NCBI GenBank assembly: GCA_036502575.1
Contig: DASXYL010000052.1
Location: 6,681 to 70,680 of the forward strand
DNA from: DASXRA01 sp036502575
GTDB taxonomy: Bacteria > Actinomycetota > Actinomycetes > Mycobacteriales > Jatrophihabitantaceae
Length of the DNA stretch: 64,000 bases
Direction: 5' to 3'
Shown here: in pieces, positions 1 to 8,331 of the stretch
How the letters are laid out: each line of letters opens with the position of its first letter
How positions within the stretch are numbered: the stretch's first letter is position 1
Made by a program: the position numbers and the translations under genes
The notes under the pieces: model-generated
Seen by the model: the letters and a program-made list of their open reading frames with translations, nothing else
The model's database searches: none
What the model was told of the DNA's origin: nothing

Positions 1-1
1 C

Positions 2-232
2 ATCGAGGTGCTGCAGGCCGCCGCCGCGGACGTGCCCGACGAGTGGCTGATCGACGAGCCGGGCTTCGACAGGCCGGACGACGTGCGCCGCGGCTATGTC
101 GAGTGGTTCGCTGCCCGCCTGGACGCCCGGCCGAGTTGGGTCGGCGCGTTGCGCGATGCCGTGGCGGCCGGACCGGCGCCGCGGCGGCCGCGTGAGCGCA
201 AGCGGCTCGAGTGGTTGGGTGATTCCCCGTGA
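2..232 (+). CDS. HipA-like kinase domain protein, C-terminal end only
   Basis: The reading frame is open from the window edge and ends at 232, so only the last ~76 residues are visible. They carry a DEWL...F..P.D.RRGYVEWFAARL pattern, which I recognise from the C-terminus of actinobacterial HipA-family kinase-like proteins. In many actinomycetes these sit directly before a DUF3037 gene, and that is the case here: the next start (GTG at 229) overlaps this stop by 4 bases, so the two are probably translated together. No catalytic residues lie inside the window, so the family call rests mostly on the pairing. Confidence 0.6.
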   Translation: MEVLQAAAADVPDEWLIDEPGFDRPDDVRRGYVEWFAARLDARPSWVGALRDAVAAGPAPRRPRERKRLEWLGDSP

Positions 233-618
233 CCGCGCTGCAGCCGTTCGAGTACGTCGTGCTGCGCGTCGTGCCCCGCGTCGATCGAGGCGAGTCGATC
301 AACGCCGGCGTCGTCGTGTACAGCCGAGCGTTGGAATTCCTGGGCTGCCGTGTGCACCTGGATCGCGACCGGCTCACGGCTCTCGATCCCTCGGCCGATG
401 CGGACCTGATCGATCGGGCGCTGGAGTCGGTCTCGGACGTGTGCGGGAACGCACCCGGGGCCGGCCCGGCGGCCGGCGAGGAGATCGGGCGGCGGTTCCG
501 GTGGCTGACTGCGCCGCGCAGCACGGTGGTGCAGCCCGGGCCGGTGCACACCGGGCTCACCGCCGATCCGGGCGCCGAGCTCGAACGGCTGCTGCAGTTG
601 CTCGTGTTGCCGCGCTGA
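229..618 (+). CDS. DUF3037 domain protein
   Basis: A 129-residue soluble protein starting at GTG 229 in a GTGA overlap with the HipA-like gene. The opening FEYVVLRVVPRVDRGESINAGVVVYS is typical of DUF3037 (length 120-130), a family of unknown biochemical role that is usually paired with HipA-like kinases. No signal peptide or membrane segment is visible. It converges on the L,D-transpeptidase gene, with only 12 bases between the two stops. The family assignment is firm; the function is not known. Confidence 0.8.
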   Translation: MTALQPFEYVVLRVVPRVDRGESINAGVVVYSRALEFLGCRVHLDRDRLTALDPSADADLIDRALESVSDVCGNAPGAGPAAGEEIGRRFRWLTAPRSTVVQPGPVHTGLTADPGAELERLLQLLVLPR

Positions 619-630
619 CCGGTTCGGCGC

Positions 631-1776
631 TCAGTTCTTGAGCAGGTTGCCGTCCTGCCAGTCCGCCCAGGACACGTTCCAATCGCCGAAACCGTCCCAC
701 GACGGCATCGTGTTGCTGGTCCCGGTGTTGGTGTAGGTGACGACGTCGCCGATCTGGGAGAAGTTGTAGAACCACTGCGCGTCGGCCACCGTCAGGTTGG
801 TGCAGCCGTGCGAAGTACTACGGCTGCCGATGTTGCCGCTGTTCCACGCCGCGGCGTGCACGAACTCGCCAGAGTTGGTCAACCGCACCGACCACGGCAC
901 CTTCAACGAGTACGGGTTCGACTCGCCCGGCGCGCTGACCATCAACTGCGGGTTCTTCTTCGCCATCACGATCTTCTTGCCGAGATAGGTCGGCGTGGAC
1001 GCCTTCCCCAGCGAGACCGGGAACTGCTTCACCTGCGTTCCGTCCGAGGTCACGGTCATCCGCTCGTTGGTGCCGTCGACGGTCGAGACGTGCGCAGCGC
1101 CGATATTGATCTGCAGCGTCAGGCTGTCGTCGAACGCCAGTCCCTTGCCGGCGCTGATGCCCTTCAGCGGCATGTCCATCTCGATCTTCGAGCGGGCCGG
1201 CCAGTACTGCTGGGGGCGATAGTGGGCCTCCATCGCGTACCCGGCGTTGGACGCCACCCAGAACCAGGCCCCCTGCACCGGCTGCCCGTTCACCTTCACC
1301 GTGACGGCTTTGTTGAACGCATGCGCGTCGGTGACCTTCTTCGAGAACTGGGCGATGAGCGGCATCCCGATCCCGTAGGTCTGCCCGTCGCCCTGGAACA
1401 AGCTCACGTGCACCGGCTTGGTCGGAACCGCGGGGTGGCTCGACTGCGCACCACCGGGGGCACCGGACACCGCTTTCGAGCCGCCCGGCGAGGCCGCGGT
1501 GGGATGGTCGTGGTGCCGTCCCGTCAACCGGACCGCAGCCACACCAGCGATGACAGCCACCGCCGCGACCGCGGCGATGACGAGCAGCGGGCCCCGACCG
1601 CGCCCGCCGCCTGACCCGTGGCGCGTGGGCCCGCCGCCCCTCGGCCGGCCGGGACCACCCGACCCGTAGGTCGTGGGCGCCCCCCACTCGTCGAACTGCG
1701 CCGGCTGCCGGACGCTGTCCCAATCGGTCGTCCCGCGACCCGTGTCACTCCACGGCCCGTCAACGCCGCGCGTCAT
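631..1776 (-). CDS. L,D-transpeptidase, membrane-anchored (YkuD family)
   Basis: A 381-residue cell-wall enzyme expected to form 3->3 cross-links in peptidoglycan outside the membrane. A Gly/Arg-rich cytoplasmic segment (residues 1-62) is followed by one transmembrane helix (about 64-83), a Thr/Pro/Gly linker, an Ig-like domain (about 120-240, like those of mycobacterial Ldt proteins) and a C-terminal YkuD domain. The active-site motif SHGCTNL is present with the catalytic Cys at about residue 325, and the upstream His lies in EFVHAAAWN. A Trp-rich tail closes the protein, as in LdtMt2-type enzymes. It stands alone, between convergent genes on its left and rpmE on its right. Confidence 0.92.
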   Translation of the reverse strand: MTRGVDGPWSDTGRGTTDWDSVRQPAQFDEWGAPTTYGSGGPGRPRGGGPTRHGSGGGRGRGPLLVIAAVAAVAVIAGVAAVRLTGRHHDHPTAASPGGSKAVSGAPGGAQSSHPAVPTKPVHVSLFQGDGQTYGIGMPLIAQFSKKVTDAHAFNKAVTVKVNGQPVQGAWFWVASNAGYAMEAHYRPQQYWPARSKIEMDMPLKGISAGKGLAFDDSLTLQINIGAAHVSTVDGTNERMTVTSDGTQVKQFPVSLGKASTPTYLGKKIVMAKKNPQLMVSAPGESNPYSLKVPWSVRLTNSGEFVHAAAWNSGNIGSRSTSHGCTNLTVADAQWFYNFSQIGDVVTYTNTGTSNTMPSWDGFGDWNVSWADWQDGNLLKN

Positions 1777-1900
1777 CGCATACCCCCGAGGTTCCTGTCC
1801 ACTGACAAACCGCGGCCGCGGCGATTGCCGTTACTGCCGCAGCCTGTACCAGACTCGTCGACCGGCTCGCCTCACGCAAATATCCGCGACGCCGGCTGAG

Positions 1901-2167
1901 TCACTCCGTCGGCGAACCGCCGCGTCGGGTGCCGTAGCGACGGCGGAACTTCTCGACCTGTCCGGCGGTGTCGATGACACGTTGGTTGCCGGTCCAGAAC
2001 GGGTGACTGGCGGCGGAGATGTCGACGCGGATGAGCGGGTAGGCGCGCCCGTCGCTCCACTGAATCGTCTGCTTGCTGGTCGCCGTGGAACGGGTCAGGA
2101 ACGTGACGTCGGCGGCGGTGTCCTGGAAGACGACCGGTTGGTATTCGGGGTGAATTCCCTTTTTCAT
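1901..2167 (-). CDS. rpmE2: 50S ribosomal protein L31 type B (zinc-free)
   Basis: An 88-residue protein beginning MKKGIHPEY with the SHPFWTGNQ block typical of L31. The CxxC zinc ribbon of the housekeeping form is absent, which makes this the zinc-independent type B paralogue. In actinobacteria such paralogues are made under zinc starvation and replace the zinc form, releasing zinc. The gene lies 13 bases after rpmG on the same strand, so the two form an operon behind the Zur-like box near 2395. Confidence 0.95.
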   Translation of the reverse strand: MKKGIHPEYQPVVFQDTAADVTFLTRSTATSKQTIQWSDGRAYPLIRVDISAASHPFWTGNQRVIDTAGQVEKFRRRYGTRRGGSPTE

Positions 2168-2180
2168 TTCGCGCTCCTGT

Positions 2181-2348
2181 TCAGCGTTCTTCGCGGAAGT
2201 CGGTATGCCGGCGCGCGACCGGGTCGTACTTGCGCAGCACCATTCGGTCCGGGTCGTTACGCCGGTTCTTGCGGGTGACGTAGGTGTAGCCGGTGCCGGC
2301 CGTGCTCTTGATCCGCACGATCGGTCGGATGTCGCTTGCTCGAGCCAT
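2181..2348 (-). CDS. rpmG: 50S ribosomal protein L33 (zinc-free)
   Basis: A 55-residue protein read from ATG 2348 to TGA 2181. It contains TYVTRKNRRNDPDRMVLRKYDP, here split as TYVTRKNRRN then DPDRMVLRKYDP, the L33 signature. There are no cysteines, so it is the zinc-independent (C-minus) paralogue and matches the L31 type B gene directly downstream. Both are expected to assemble into ribosomes when zinc is scarce. It is the first gene of the pair; a palindrome resembling a Zur box lies 40 bases upstream. Confidence 0.95.
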   Translation of the reverse strand: MARASDIRPIVRIKSTAGTGYTYVTRKNRRNDPDRMVLRKYDPVARRHTDFREER

Positions 2349-2387
2349 CAGATCCACTTTCCCTTCACGATCGGAACGCCCGATCCA

Positions 2388-2402
2388 TGGGAATGATTCC
2401 TG
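2388..2402 (-). promoter_or_regulatory. candidate Zur box upstream of rpmG-rpmE2
   Basis: TGGGAATGATTCCTG contains the perfect 11-bp palindrome GGAAT-G-ATTCC and matches the actinobacterial Zur consensus TGAAAATGATTTTCA at 9 of 15 positions, including the whole central AATGATT. It lies 40 bases before the rpmG start. Mycobacterial Zur is known to repress zinc-free ribosomal protein genes, so the position and the target both fit. Binding itself is an inference. Confidence 0.55.
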
Positions 2403-2582
2403 CTTTCAACAACGGTTTGGGGTGCGCGGCGGGCCGAACGCGCCGGTCCGACCGCCGGGTGCGGTCGAGGGCAGGGTCCGGCGTAGGAGCTGACTGTGCG
2501 AGGGCGGCGCGCTGGGGTTGGTCAGGTTGCCCGGGGCTACGCTGGGGTCTTTGCTCCGGCAATCCACCCGAACGGGGTATCT

Positions 2583-3551
2583 GTGTTTCGTGGTTCGCGT
2601 CGTCTCGCTGCGTTGCTGATCGTGCCCACCGCGGTACTCGCCGCGTGTAGCAGCGAGGCCAAGTCCAGCCCGAAGTCCGATCCGGCACCGTCGACGACCA
2701 CCACGGCCGGCGTCGTGCTCTCCGGCGCGTTCGGGACCACGCCGACGCTCACCGTCCCGGCCACGACCGCTCCGGCCAAGCTCACCCAGCAGACCATCAG
2801 TCAGGGCACGGGGGCGGCCGTGGCGAAGGGTGACACCGTCGTCGCGAACTACCTCGGCCAGACGTGGGCGCCCAAGAGCGGCAAGGCCAACGTCTTCGAC
2901 AGTTCGTTCTCGCGCGGTGCGCCGGCCGCATTCGTCATCGGCAAGGGCCAGGTCATTCCCGGATGGGACAAGGCACTCGTCGGCAAGAAGCTGGGCAGCC
3001 GGTTGCTGCTGACCGTGCCCCCAGCAGACGGCTACGGTGCCAGTGGACAGTCCAGCGCGGGCATCACCGGCACCGACACCCTGGTCTTCGTCGTCGACCT
3101 CGTCGCTGAGTACAAGCCGAACGCCTCCGCGCCGGGCACCGTCGTCAGCAACATCCCGAACAGCGGCCTGCCCAAGATCACCAACGTGCCGGGCAAGAAG
3201 CCGACGATCACCAGCACGGCCGGCGTCAAGGTCCCGGCGCAGCCGACGTCCACCCTGCTCGTCACCGGCAGCGGCCCGAAGATCGACACGGCGAAGACGC
3301 TGGTCCTGCAACTCGTTCAGACGGACCTGGCAACCGGCAAGAACACCCAGGCGACCTGGGGCGACGCACCACAGACCGTCGCCGCCCAGAGCGTTCTCAG
3401 CATCGCCGACAAGCTGAGCGGTCAGAACATCGGCAGCCGAGCGGTGGCCCTGCTCCCGGCGACCCCGGCGGTACCGGCCTCGTCGACGCAGGCAGCGCAA
3501 CCCGCCGCACCCCCCGAAATTCTCGTCATCGACGTGGTCGGCCAGTTCTGA
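2583..3551 (+). CDS. FKBP-type peptidyl-prolyl isomerase lipoprotein
   Basis: A 322-residue exported lipoprotein. I chose GTG 2583 because it places a short charged N-terminus (FRGSRR), a hydrophobic stretch and the lipobox LAAC (Cys22) in the right order; the frame is open upstream without a better start. A Ser/Thr/Pro linker follows, then an FKBP domain (about residues 70-165) with VANYLGQTW, VIGKGQVIPGWDKALVG and PPADGYG motifs of active prolyl isomerases. The last ~130 residues have weak FKBP-like spacing, perhaps a decayed second domain. It should act outside the membrane on secreted proteins. A palindromic terminator follows. Confidence 0.88.
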   Translation: MFRGSRRLAALLIVPTAVLAACSSEAKSSPKSDPAPSTTTTAGVVLSGAFGTTPTLTVPATTAPAKLTQQTISQGTGAAVAKGDTVVANYLGQTWAPKSGKANVFDSSFSRGAPAAFVIGKGQVIPGWDKALVGKKLGSRLLLTVPPADGYGASGQSSAGITGTDTLVFVVDLVAEYKPNASAPGTVVSNIPNSGLPKITNVPGKKPTITSTAGVKVPAQPTSTLLVTGSGPKIDTAKTLVLQLVQTDLATGKNTQATWGDAPQTVAAQSVLSIADKLSGQNIGSRAVALLPATPAVPASSTQAAQPAAPPEILVIDVVGQF

Positions 3552-3589
3552 ACCAGCACTGAGCGCCGCGGGTCGGACCCGAGAAGGGC

Positions 3590-3605
3590 AGCGCCCGCGG
3601 GCGCT
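3590..3605. terminator. 16-bp perfect palindrome after the FKBP gene
   Basis: AGCGCCCG followed directly by its complement CGGGCGCT, 39 bases after the FKBP stop. It lacks a T-run, as is common in actinobacterial terminators. Confidence 0.5.
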
Positions 3606-3659
3606 TCGGCCACGATGCACCCTTCCCGCTCTCAAGCGATGCCGGTCCGTTCGGACCTC

Positions 3660-3704
3660 TTGACGCAACTGGTTGGTTGCCATAGTATTGCAACCAGGCA
3701 GTTG
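3660..3704 (+). promoter_or_regulatory. promoter with a 15-bp dyad operator
   Basis: TTGACG (3660-3665) and TAGTAT (3683-3688) are 17 bases apart, a near-ideal vegetative promoter. Over it lies an inverted repeat: left arm CAACTGGTTGGTTGC (3666-3680) and right arm GCAACCAGGCAGTTG (3690-3704) pair at 13 of 15 positions across a 9-base spacer that contains the -10. A dimeric repressor sitting here would block RNA polymerase. It drives the small gene at 3732. Confidence 0.7.
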
Positions 3705-3731
3705 CCACTCGACGAGAAGGAGGGGATCGAA

Positions 3732-3938
3732 ATGTTTCCCATCGCAGCTGACATCGCCGTGAACGCCATGCGCGACCACGCCGGATCGGCCCTGCCGAAC
3801 GCACCCGTCGTACCCGACCCCGCGCCCCGCGAGTCCCGGCCGCGCCTCCCATTCGCCGCGTTCCTGCGGGCGTCGACCCGGCGCCGGGCGCGCCTGGCCA
3901 ACCGGCTCGACCCGTGCCCCGGCCGCCCTATCTGGTGA
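3732..3938 (+). CDS. small protein of unknown function (68 aa)
   Basis: I do not recognise this protein. ATG 3732 follows a strong ribosome-binding site (AAGGAGGGG, 7 bases upstream) and a near-consensus promoter with a dyad, so the gene is very likely real. The protein opens MFPIAADIAVNAMRDHAG, has a Pro-rich middle and a basic C-terminal half (about RRRARLANRL), and ends PCPGRPIW. There is no signal peptide or clear membrane helix. The frame is also open upstream to 3615, but that would put the promoter inside the coding region. Confidence 0.55.
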   Translation: MFPIAADIAVNAMRDHAGSALPNAPVVPDPAPRESRPRLPFAAFLRASTRRRARLANRLDPCPGRPIW

Positions 3939-4055
3939 TCTTGGTGGCGAAGCCCAATCGTCCAGATTGCGCCACTGGTTACGCGCCAGTAACATCCGTG
4001 CGTCGCAGGTTCCGTGGCGCGGGGGTCGGCTGACATCTGGGAGTTGATCAGGGCT

Positions 4056-5366
4056 ATGCGGTTCTGGACGAGGATCGGCTCGCTGTTCGGTCTGATCGCA
4101 CTGACGGCCGCGGTGGTGACTCCCCCCGCGGGGGCGTCCCCGTCGGCGGCGGCGCCGGACTCCTTTTACAGCTATACCGGATCGACAGCGCTCACCGAGC
4201 TGGCGCCCGGCACGGTGCTGAAGACGCGCACGGTCGCGTACCACATCCTGAGCATCCCGGTGCCGCTCACCGTCGTGCAGCTGCTCTATCGCGGTACCGA
4301 TCAGGTCGGCGGAGCAACGGCCAACGTGACCTCGGTCGTCCTGCCGCCCCTGCGGCTCGGCCCGCCGAAGGTGGTGGCCTACCAGTCCGCCTATGACTCG
4401 CTGAACCCCGCCGATGAGCCGTCGCGCGTCATCGCGGGCGGGCTCACCCTGGGCGGAGTGCTGCCGTCGGCCGAGACGGCTCTGATCGCACCGCTGCTGC
4501 TGCAGGGTTACACGGTCGTGGTGGCCGACACCGAGGGGCCCGATGCCGACTTCGCCGCCGGACCGGAATACGGCCAGAACACCCTCGACTCGTTGCGGGC
4601 CAGCTACGCCTCACCCGCCACCGGGATCGGCTCGACCGCGAAGGCGGCGCTGCTGGGCTACTCGGGCGGAGCCATCGCCACCGAGTGGGCCGCCGAGATG
4701 GCGCCCACCTACGCGCCCGACGTCAATCGCCACCTGATCGGTGCCGGCCTGGGCGGCGTGCTCGTGGATCCGGCGCACAACCTGCACTACGTCAGCGGAT
4801 CGCTGGCCTGGTCCGGAGTCCTGCCGATGGCCGTCGTCGGTGTCGCCCGGGCCTTCCACATCGACCTGACCCCGTACGCCAACAGCTACGGCCGATCGCT
4901 GCTCGCGAAGATGCAGGACGCATCGATCATCAGCGCGCTCGGCCAATACCCGGGCTTGACGTGGTCAGACATGGCGCTGCCGCAGTACTCGAGCCCGGAG
5001 AGCATCCCGATCTACGTCCAGGCCGTGAACCAGCTGATCATGGGCACCGGCGGCACCCCGACGGCCCCGCTGTTCATCGGCCAGGGCGCCAACGGCCTGC
5101 TCGAGGGAACGTCGGGCAGCACCCCGGGCATCGGCCCCGGCGACGGCGTCATGATCGCCGGTGACGTACGCAGCCTGGCGCGCGAGTACTGCGGCCGAGG
5201 AGTGCGCGTGCAGTATCAGCAGTACGACGCGCTGAGCCACACCACCAGCCTCGTGCCCTGGGCGCCGGCGGTGCTGAGCTGGATCGACGCGCGGTTCGCC
5301 GGACTCAGGGCGCCCCAGAACTGTTCGAGCATCCAACCGGGCAACTCCCTCGCGCCGATCTCCTAG
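4056..5366 (+). CDS. secreted lipase/esterase (LIP family)
   Basis: A 436-residue secreted alpha/beta-hydrolase. Starting at ATG 4056 gives a clean signal peptide: RFWTR, a hydrophobic core and an Ala-rich cleavage region near PPAGASPS. The body resembles actinobacterial secretory triacylglycerol lipases (LIP family): the ALLGYSGGA nucleophile elbow (Ser203), a DTEGPD segment before it and YDALSHTT, a likely source of the catalytic His, near the C-terminus. No lipase chaperone gene is adjacent. The gene converges on the AraC regulator, with a hairpin between. Confidence 0.85.
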   Translation: MRFWTRIGSLFGLIALTAAVVTPPAGASPSAAAPDSFYSYTGSTALTELAPGTVLKTRTVAYHILSIPVPLTVVQLLYRGTDQVGGATANVTSVVLPPLRLGPPKVVAYQSAYDSLNPADEPSRVIAGGLTLGGVLPSAETALIAPLLLQGYTVVVADTEGPDADFAAGPEYGQNTLDSLRASYASPATGIGSTAKAALLGYSGGAIATEWAAEMAPTYAPDVNRHLIGAGLGGVLVDPAHNLHYVSGSLAWSGVLPMAVVGVARAFHIDLTPYANSYGRSLLAKMQDASIISALGQYPGLTWSDMALPQYSSPESIPIYVQAVNQLIMGTGGTPTAPLFIGQGANGLLEGTSGSTPGIGPGDGVMIAGDVRSLAREYCGRGVRVQYQQYDALSHTTSLVPWAPAVLSWIDARFAGLRAPQNCSSIQPGNSLAPIS

Positions 5367-5400
5367 CCCGAACGGCTCCGCGAGCAACGCACACCTGGAC

Positions 5401-5420
5401 CGCCGATGGTCCTATCGGCG
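5401..5420. terminator. hairpin between convergent genes
   Basis: CGCCGAT (5401-5407), loop GGTCCT, ATCGGCG (5414-5420). It lies between the lipase stop (5366) and the AraC stop (5421), so it may stop transcription from both sides. Confidence 0.5.
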
Positions 5421-6224
5421 TCAAACGGGCGTAGACCATTTGCCGGTTCGGTGGCGGCCGGGCGTGGTGCCGATGATGCTGGTGAATGCTGCGATGAAGC
5501 TGCTGGGGTTGGCCCATCCGCAGGCGTGGGCGACGTGGGTGGTGTCGTGGCCGTCCGCGAGCAGGACGAGTGCGTGATAGATGCGCAGCTGGGTGCGCCA
5601 CTCATAGAAGGTCAGGCCGATTTCGTTGCGGAACAGGCGGCTGAGCGTGCGGGCGCTAGCTCCGATCGTCTGCCCGAGTTCGGCCAGTGAGGTGTTGTCT
5701 GCGGGATTCCCGTAGAGCATCCGGGCGATGGCTTGCAGCCGATCGTCGTGTGGTTCGGGCAGCTGCAACGGCTGCTCGTGTGCTTCGTGGAGTTCGTCGA
5801 CGAGGACTCGACGAAGGCGAACGCGGGCGGCGCCGTCGTAGCTGCGGCCGCCGTCGTAGTTGCGTGGACCGGTGAGGGTGAGCAGGGCTTCGCGGGCGAG
5901 GTCGGAGGCCAGGAACACAGCTGGACGATCCGGTACGAGCCGGGCCAGAGATGCCGGTAGGAATTCGATCCGCATATCGGTCTGGCCGTGCGCGCGGTGG
6001 TAGTGCGTGAACCCGGCCGGAATCCAGGCGACTCGGTTGGCGGGCACGATCGAGGTGCCACGTTCGGTGTGCACCGACAGGACGCCGCGGGCTGCGTACA
6101 CCAGGTGTCCGCGGGGATGGGAATGCGCGGAGCTGGTTCCGCCCGACGGCCACAGATGCGCCCCTCCGGACGGCCATAGTTGTGACGTCGGACCGGATCG
6201 AGGAAGTTGGCGGCCAACGGGCAT
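5421..6224 (-). CDS. AraC-family regulator with N-terminal cupin
   Basis: A 267-residue transcription factor. Residues ~30-100 form a cupin-like sensor (SSAHSHPRGHLVYAARGVLSV, WIPAGFTHYHRAH) and residues ~165-262 the double helix-turn-helix of AraC/XylS proteins (SLAELGQTIGASARTLSRLF, then HVAHACGWANPSSFIAAF). It is transcribed away from the oxidoreductase gene at 6278 with only 53 bases between, the usual layout for a regulator of its divergent neighbour; cupin-AraC regulators of this kind often control efflux or detoxification genes. The ligand is unknown. Confidence 0.9.
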   Translation of the reverse strand: MPVGRQLPRSGPTSQLWPSGGAHLWPSGGTSSAHSHPRGHLVYAARGVLSVHTERGTSIVPANRVAWIPAGFTHYHRAHGQTDMRIEFLPASLARLVPDRPAVFLASDLAREALLTLTGPRNYDGGRSYDGAARVRLRRVLVDELHEAHEQPLQLPEPHDDRLQAIARMLYGNPADNTSLAELGQTIGASARTLSRLFRNEIGLTFYEWRTQLRIYHALVLLADGHDTTHVAHACGWANPSSFIAAFTSIIGTTPGRHRTGKWSTPV

Positions 6225-6277
6225 CGGTTGGCATTCTACCGGTGGCCAGCCACCGCGCGTCCCGCGACAGTGGACGC

Positions 6278-7252
6278 ATGACGATGCGAGCGGCGGTCTG
6301 TGTCAGGGCGGGTGGCCCGGAGGTGCTGGAGATCCGTGAGTTGCCGATACCGGCGATTCGGGCGGGCTGGAGCCTGGTGCAGGTCAAGGGCGCGGGCTTG
6401 AACCGGTCGGAGCTGCGGACCCGCCAGGGACATTCGCCGAGCGTGACGTTCCCGCGTGTGCTGGGGATCGAATGCGTGGGGATCGTGGCCGCCTCGACCG
6501 ATCCCACGTTGCCGGAGGGGACGACCCTCGCGGCGGTGATGGGTGAGATGGGCCGGGAGTTCGACGGCGGCTATGCGGAGTACGCGTTGTTGCCGAACTC
6601 GCTGCTGATGCCGGTCACCACCACGTTGGCGTGGGACGTCCTGGCCGCGCTGCCCGAGACGTACCTGACCGCGCAGGGCGCACTGGACGCCTTGGGAGTC
6701 ACGACCGGCCGGTTGCTGATCCGAGGCGGAACGTCGTCGGTGGGCCTGGCCGCCGCGTCGATCGCCTCCGGCCACCGCATCGAGACCGCAGCCACGACCC
6801 GCCGGCCGAGCAAGGTCGACGCGCTGACCGCGGCCGGCGTCGACCACGCGCTCGTCGACGACGGTGCGTCGCTGGCTGCGAGCCTGCACGCGGTCTGGCC
6901 CGACGGCCCGGACTACGTTCTGGATCTCGTCGGGACGAGCACGGTGGTGGACTCGCTGAACCTGGTCCGTCGGGGTGGGACGGTGTGCGCGACGGGCTCG
7001 CTCAGTGGGTGGGTGATCCCGGACTTCGAACCGATAGCGATGATCCCGTCCGGTACCAAGCTCACGGCTTTCCACAGCGACACCGTCAAGGGGAGCGCCG
7101 GCGTACCCGTACTGCAGCGGGTCGTCGACGAGGTCGAGGCCGGCAGCTATCGACCCAACGTCGACCGGGTCTTCGACCTGGGCGACATCGTCGCGGCCCA
7201 CCACTACATGGAGAACAACCAAGCCACCGGAAAGCTTGTCGTGGTGTCCTAG
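6278..7252 (+). CDS. quinone oxidoreductase-like medium-chain dehydrogenase
   Basis: A 324-residue NADP-dependent enzyme of the MDR superfamily. ATG 6278 gives the standard opening MTMRAAVCVRAGGPEVLEIRE; the frame runs further upstream only into the intergenic region. A GroES-like domain (about 1-115, NRSELRTRQGH) lacks the zinc ligands of alcohol dehydrogenases, and a Rossmann domain (about 125-260) carries GGTSSVGLAAASIA. These features point to a zinc-free NADPH:quinone/enone reductase. It is divergent from the AraC regulator, which probably controls it. Confidence 0.88.
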   Translation: MTMRAAVCVRAGGPEVLEIRELPIPAIRAGWSLVQVKGAGLNRSELRTRQGHSPSVTFPRVLGIECVGIVAASTDPTLPEGTTLAAVMGEMGREFDGGYAEYALLPNSLLMPVTTTLAWDVLAALPETYLTAQGALDALGVTTGRLLIRGGTSSVGLAAASIASGHRIETAATTRRPSKVDALTAAGVDHALVDDGASLAASLHAVWPDGPDYVLDLVGTSTVVDSLNLVRRGGTVCATGSLSGWVIPDFEPIAMIPSGTKLTAFHSDTVKGSAGVPVLQRVVDEVEAGSYRPNVDRVFDLGDIVAAHHYMENNQATGKLVVVS

Positions 7253-7407
7253 CCACTCGGCATCCTTCTACTGGTGGTCAGGCGGCTTTGAGCAAGGTCC
7301 AGCGGATGTTGTGCGTCGCCGTGTCGCTGGTCGCTTTGCTTCGGCCGCACCGGCCCGTAACGTCCGATGCGACCGACTAACTGAAGCGGTCGAGTAGGGG
7401 GCGAGCA
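7253..7407. other. intergenic stretch with a possible transposase tail
   Basis: No gene is supported here. On the minus strand one frame ends SDTATHNIRWTLLKAA (stop near 7278), a sequence reminiscent of transposase C-termini, but it is too short to assign. Confidence 0.25.
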
Positions 7408-8181
7408 GTGGGCATGGTCGTAAGGCTGCCGGCATTGGCGGGCGTAGTCGATCGACGGCTGCTGATCAACTTCTCGGTCGACCCGGAGGTGGTCGCCATG
7501 GTGCTGCCGCGACCATTTCGGCCGCAGCTGGTCGGAGGTCGTGCCGTGGCTGGGATCTGCTTGATCCGCCTGCGACAGATGCGCCCGGCCGGCTTTCCGC
7601 CCTGGAGCGGCCTGGACAGTGAGAACGCTGCGCATCGCGTGGCGGTCGAGTGGGATGCTCCGGACGGCGTGCGGCGTGGGGTGTACATACCGCGGCGTGA
7701 CAGCAACTCGCTGGTCAACGTCGTGGTCGGCGGTCGCGCCTATCCCGGCGTGCACCATCGCGCTCGCTTCGACGTGACCGAGGATCAACGGCGGGTGCAG
7801 GTGTCCTTCCGTGCAGTCGATGGCTCCGCCCACGTGCGTGCGGATGTGGCCGTGACCGATCAACTTCCGGCCAGCGACCTGTTCTCAGATTTGGCCGACG
7901 CATCGGCGTTCTTCGAGCAAGGGTGCGATGGATACTCCGCGACCCGCGACCCGCGGCGCTTTGACGGGTTGCAACTGCAGACCGATGCTTGGTCGGTTGA
8001 GCCAGCGCATGTCGCCGAGGTCGACTCATCCTTCTTCGCCGACACCCGAATCTTTCCCGCCGGCTCCGCGAGGCTCGACAACGCGCTGCTCATGCGGCAG
8101 GTCCCCGTGAGATGGAAACCGCTACCGTCCCTCCACGCGAGCCACAGCAGCAATCCGGAAGTGCACGTCGCCCAGATGTGA
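7408..8181 (+). CDS. DUF2071 domain protein
   Basis: A 257-residue soluble protein with the DUF2071 pattern: LINFSVDPEVVAMVLPRPFRPQLVGGRAVAGICLIRLR near the start, then SNSLVNVVVGGRAYPGVHHRA in the middle. DUF2071 proteins have an acetoacetate-decarboxylase-like fold; no reaction is established for this branch. Start GTG 7408 or ATG 7414 are both possible behind a GGGGCGAG site. It stands alone and converges on the toxin gene. Confidence 0.8.
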   Translation: MGMVVRLPALAGVVDRRLLINFSVDPEVVAMVLPRPFRPQLVGGRAVAGICLIRLRQMRPAGFPPWSGLDSENAAHRVAVEWDAPDGVRRGVYIPRRDSNSLVNVVVGGRAYPGVHHRARFDVTEDQRRVQVSFRAVDGSAHVRADVAVTDQLPASDLFSDLADASAFFEQGCDGYSATRDPRRFDGLQLQTDAWSVEPAHVAEVDSSFFADTRIFPAGSARLDNALLMRQVPVRWKPLPSLHASHSSNPEVHVAQM

Positions 8182-8331
8182 TGCCCAGTCTCGTTCCCCG
8201 CCGAGGGGGCTGCGGCATGCGTCCCGCCCGTGTCGTGGACAGCGCGACCACACGAGTGCGACTGCCCATCTGGACCCAAGGAGTGAGCGTGGCCTGCGGC
8301 TACGCGAGTCCGGCGGCGCGCTCCAAGCGGT

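Noticed and set aside
2406..4244. Long antisense frames such as the 612-codon one opposite the FKBP gene
   Set aside because: They are GC-bias shadows: Arg/Gly/Ala-rich, without family motifs, opposite genes with clear signals.
7278..7330. Possible transposase C-terminus (ATHNIRWTLLKAA) on the minus strand
   Set aside because: Only about 16 residues, no inverted repeats and no further transposase sequence nearby.
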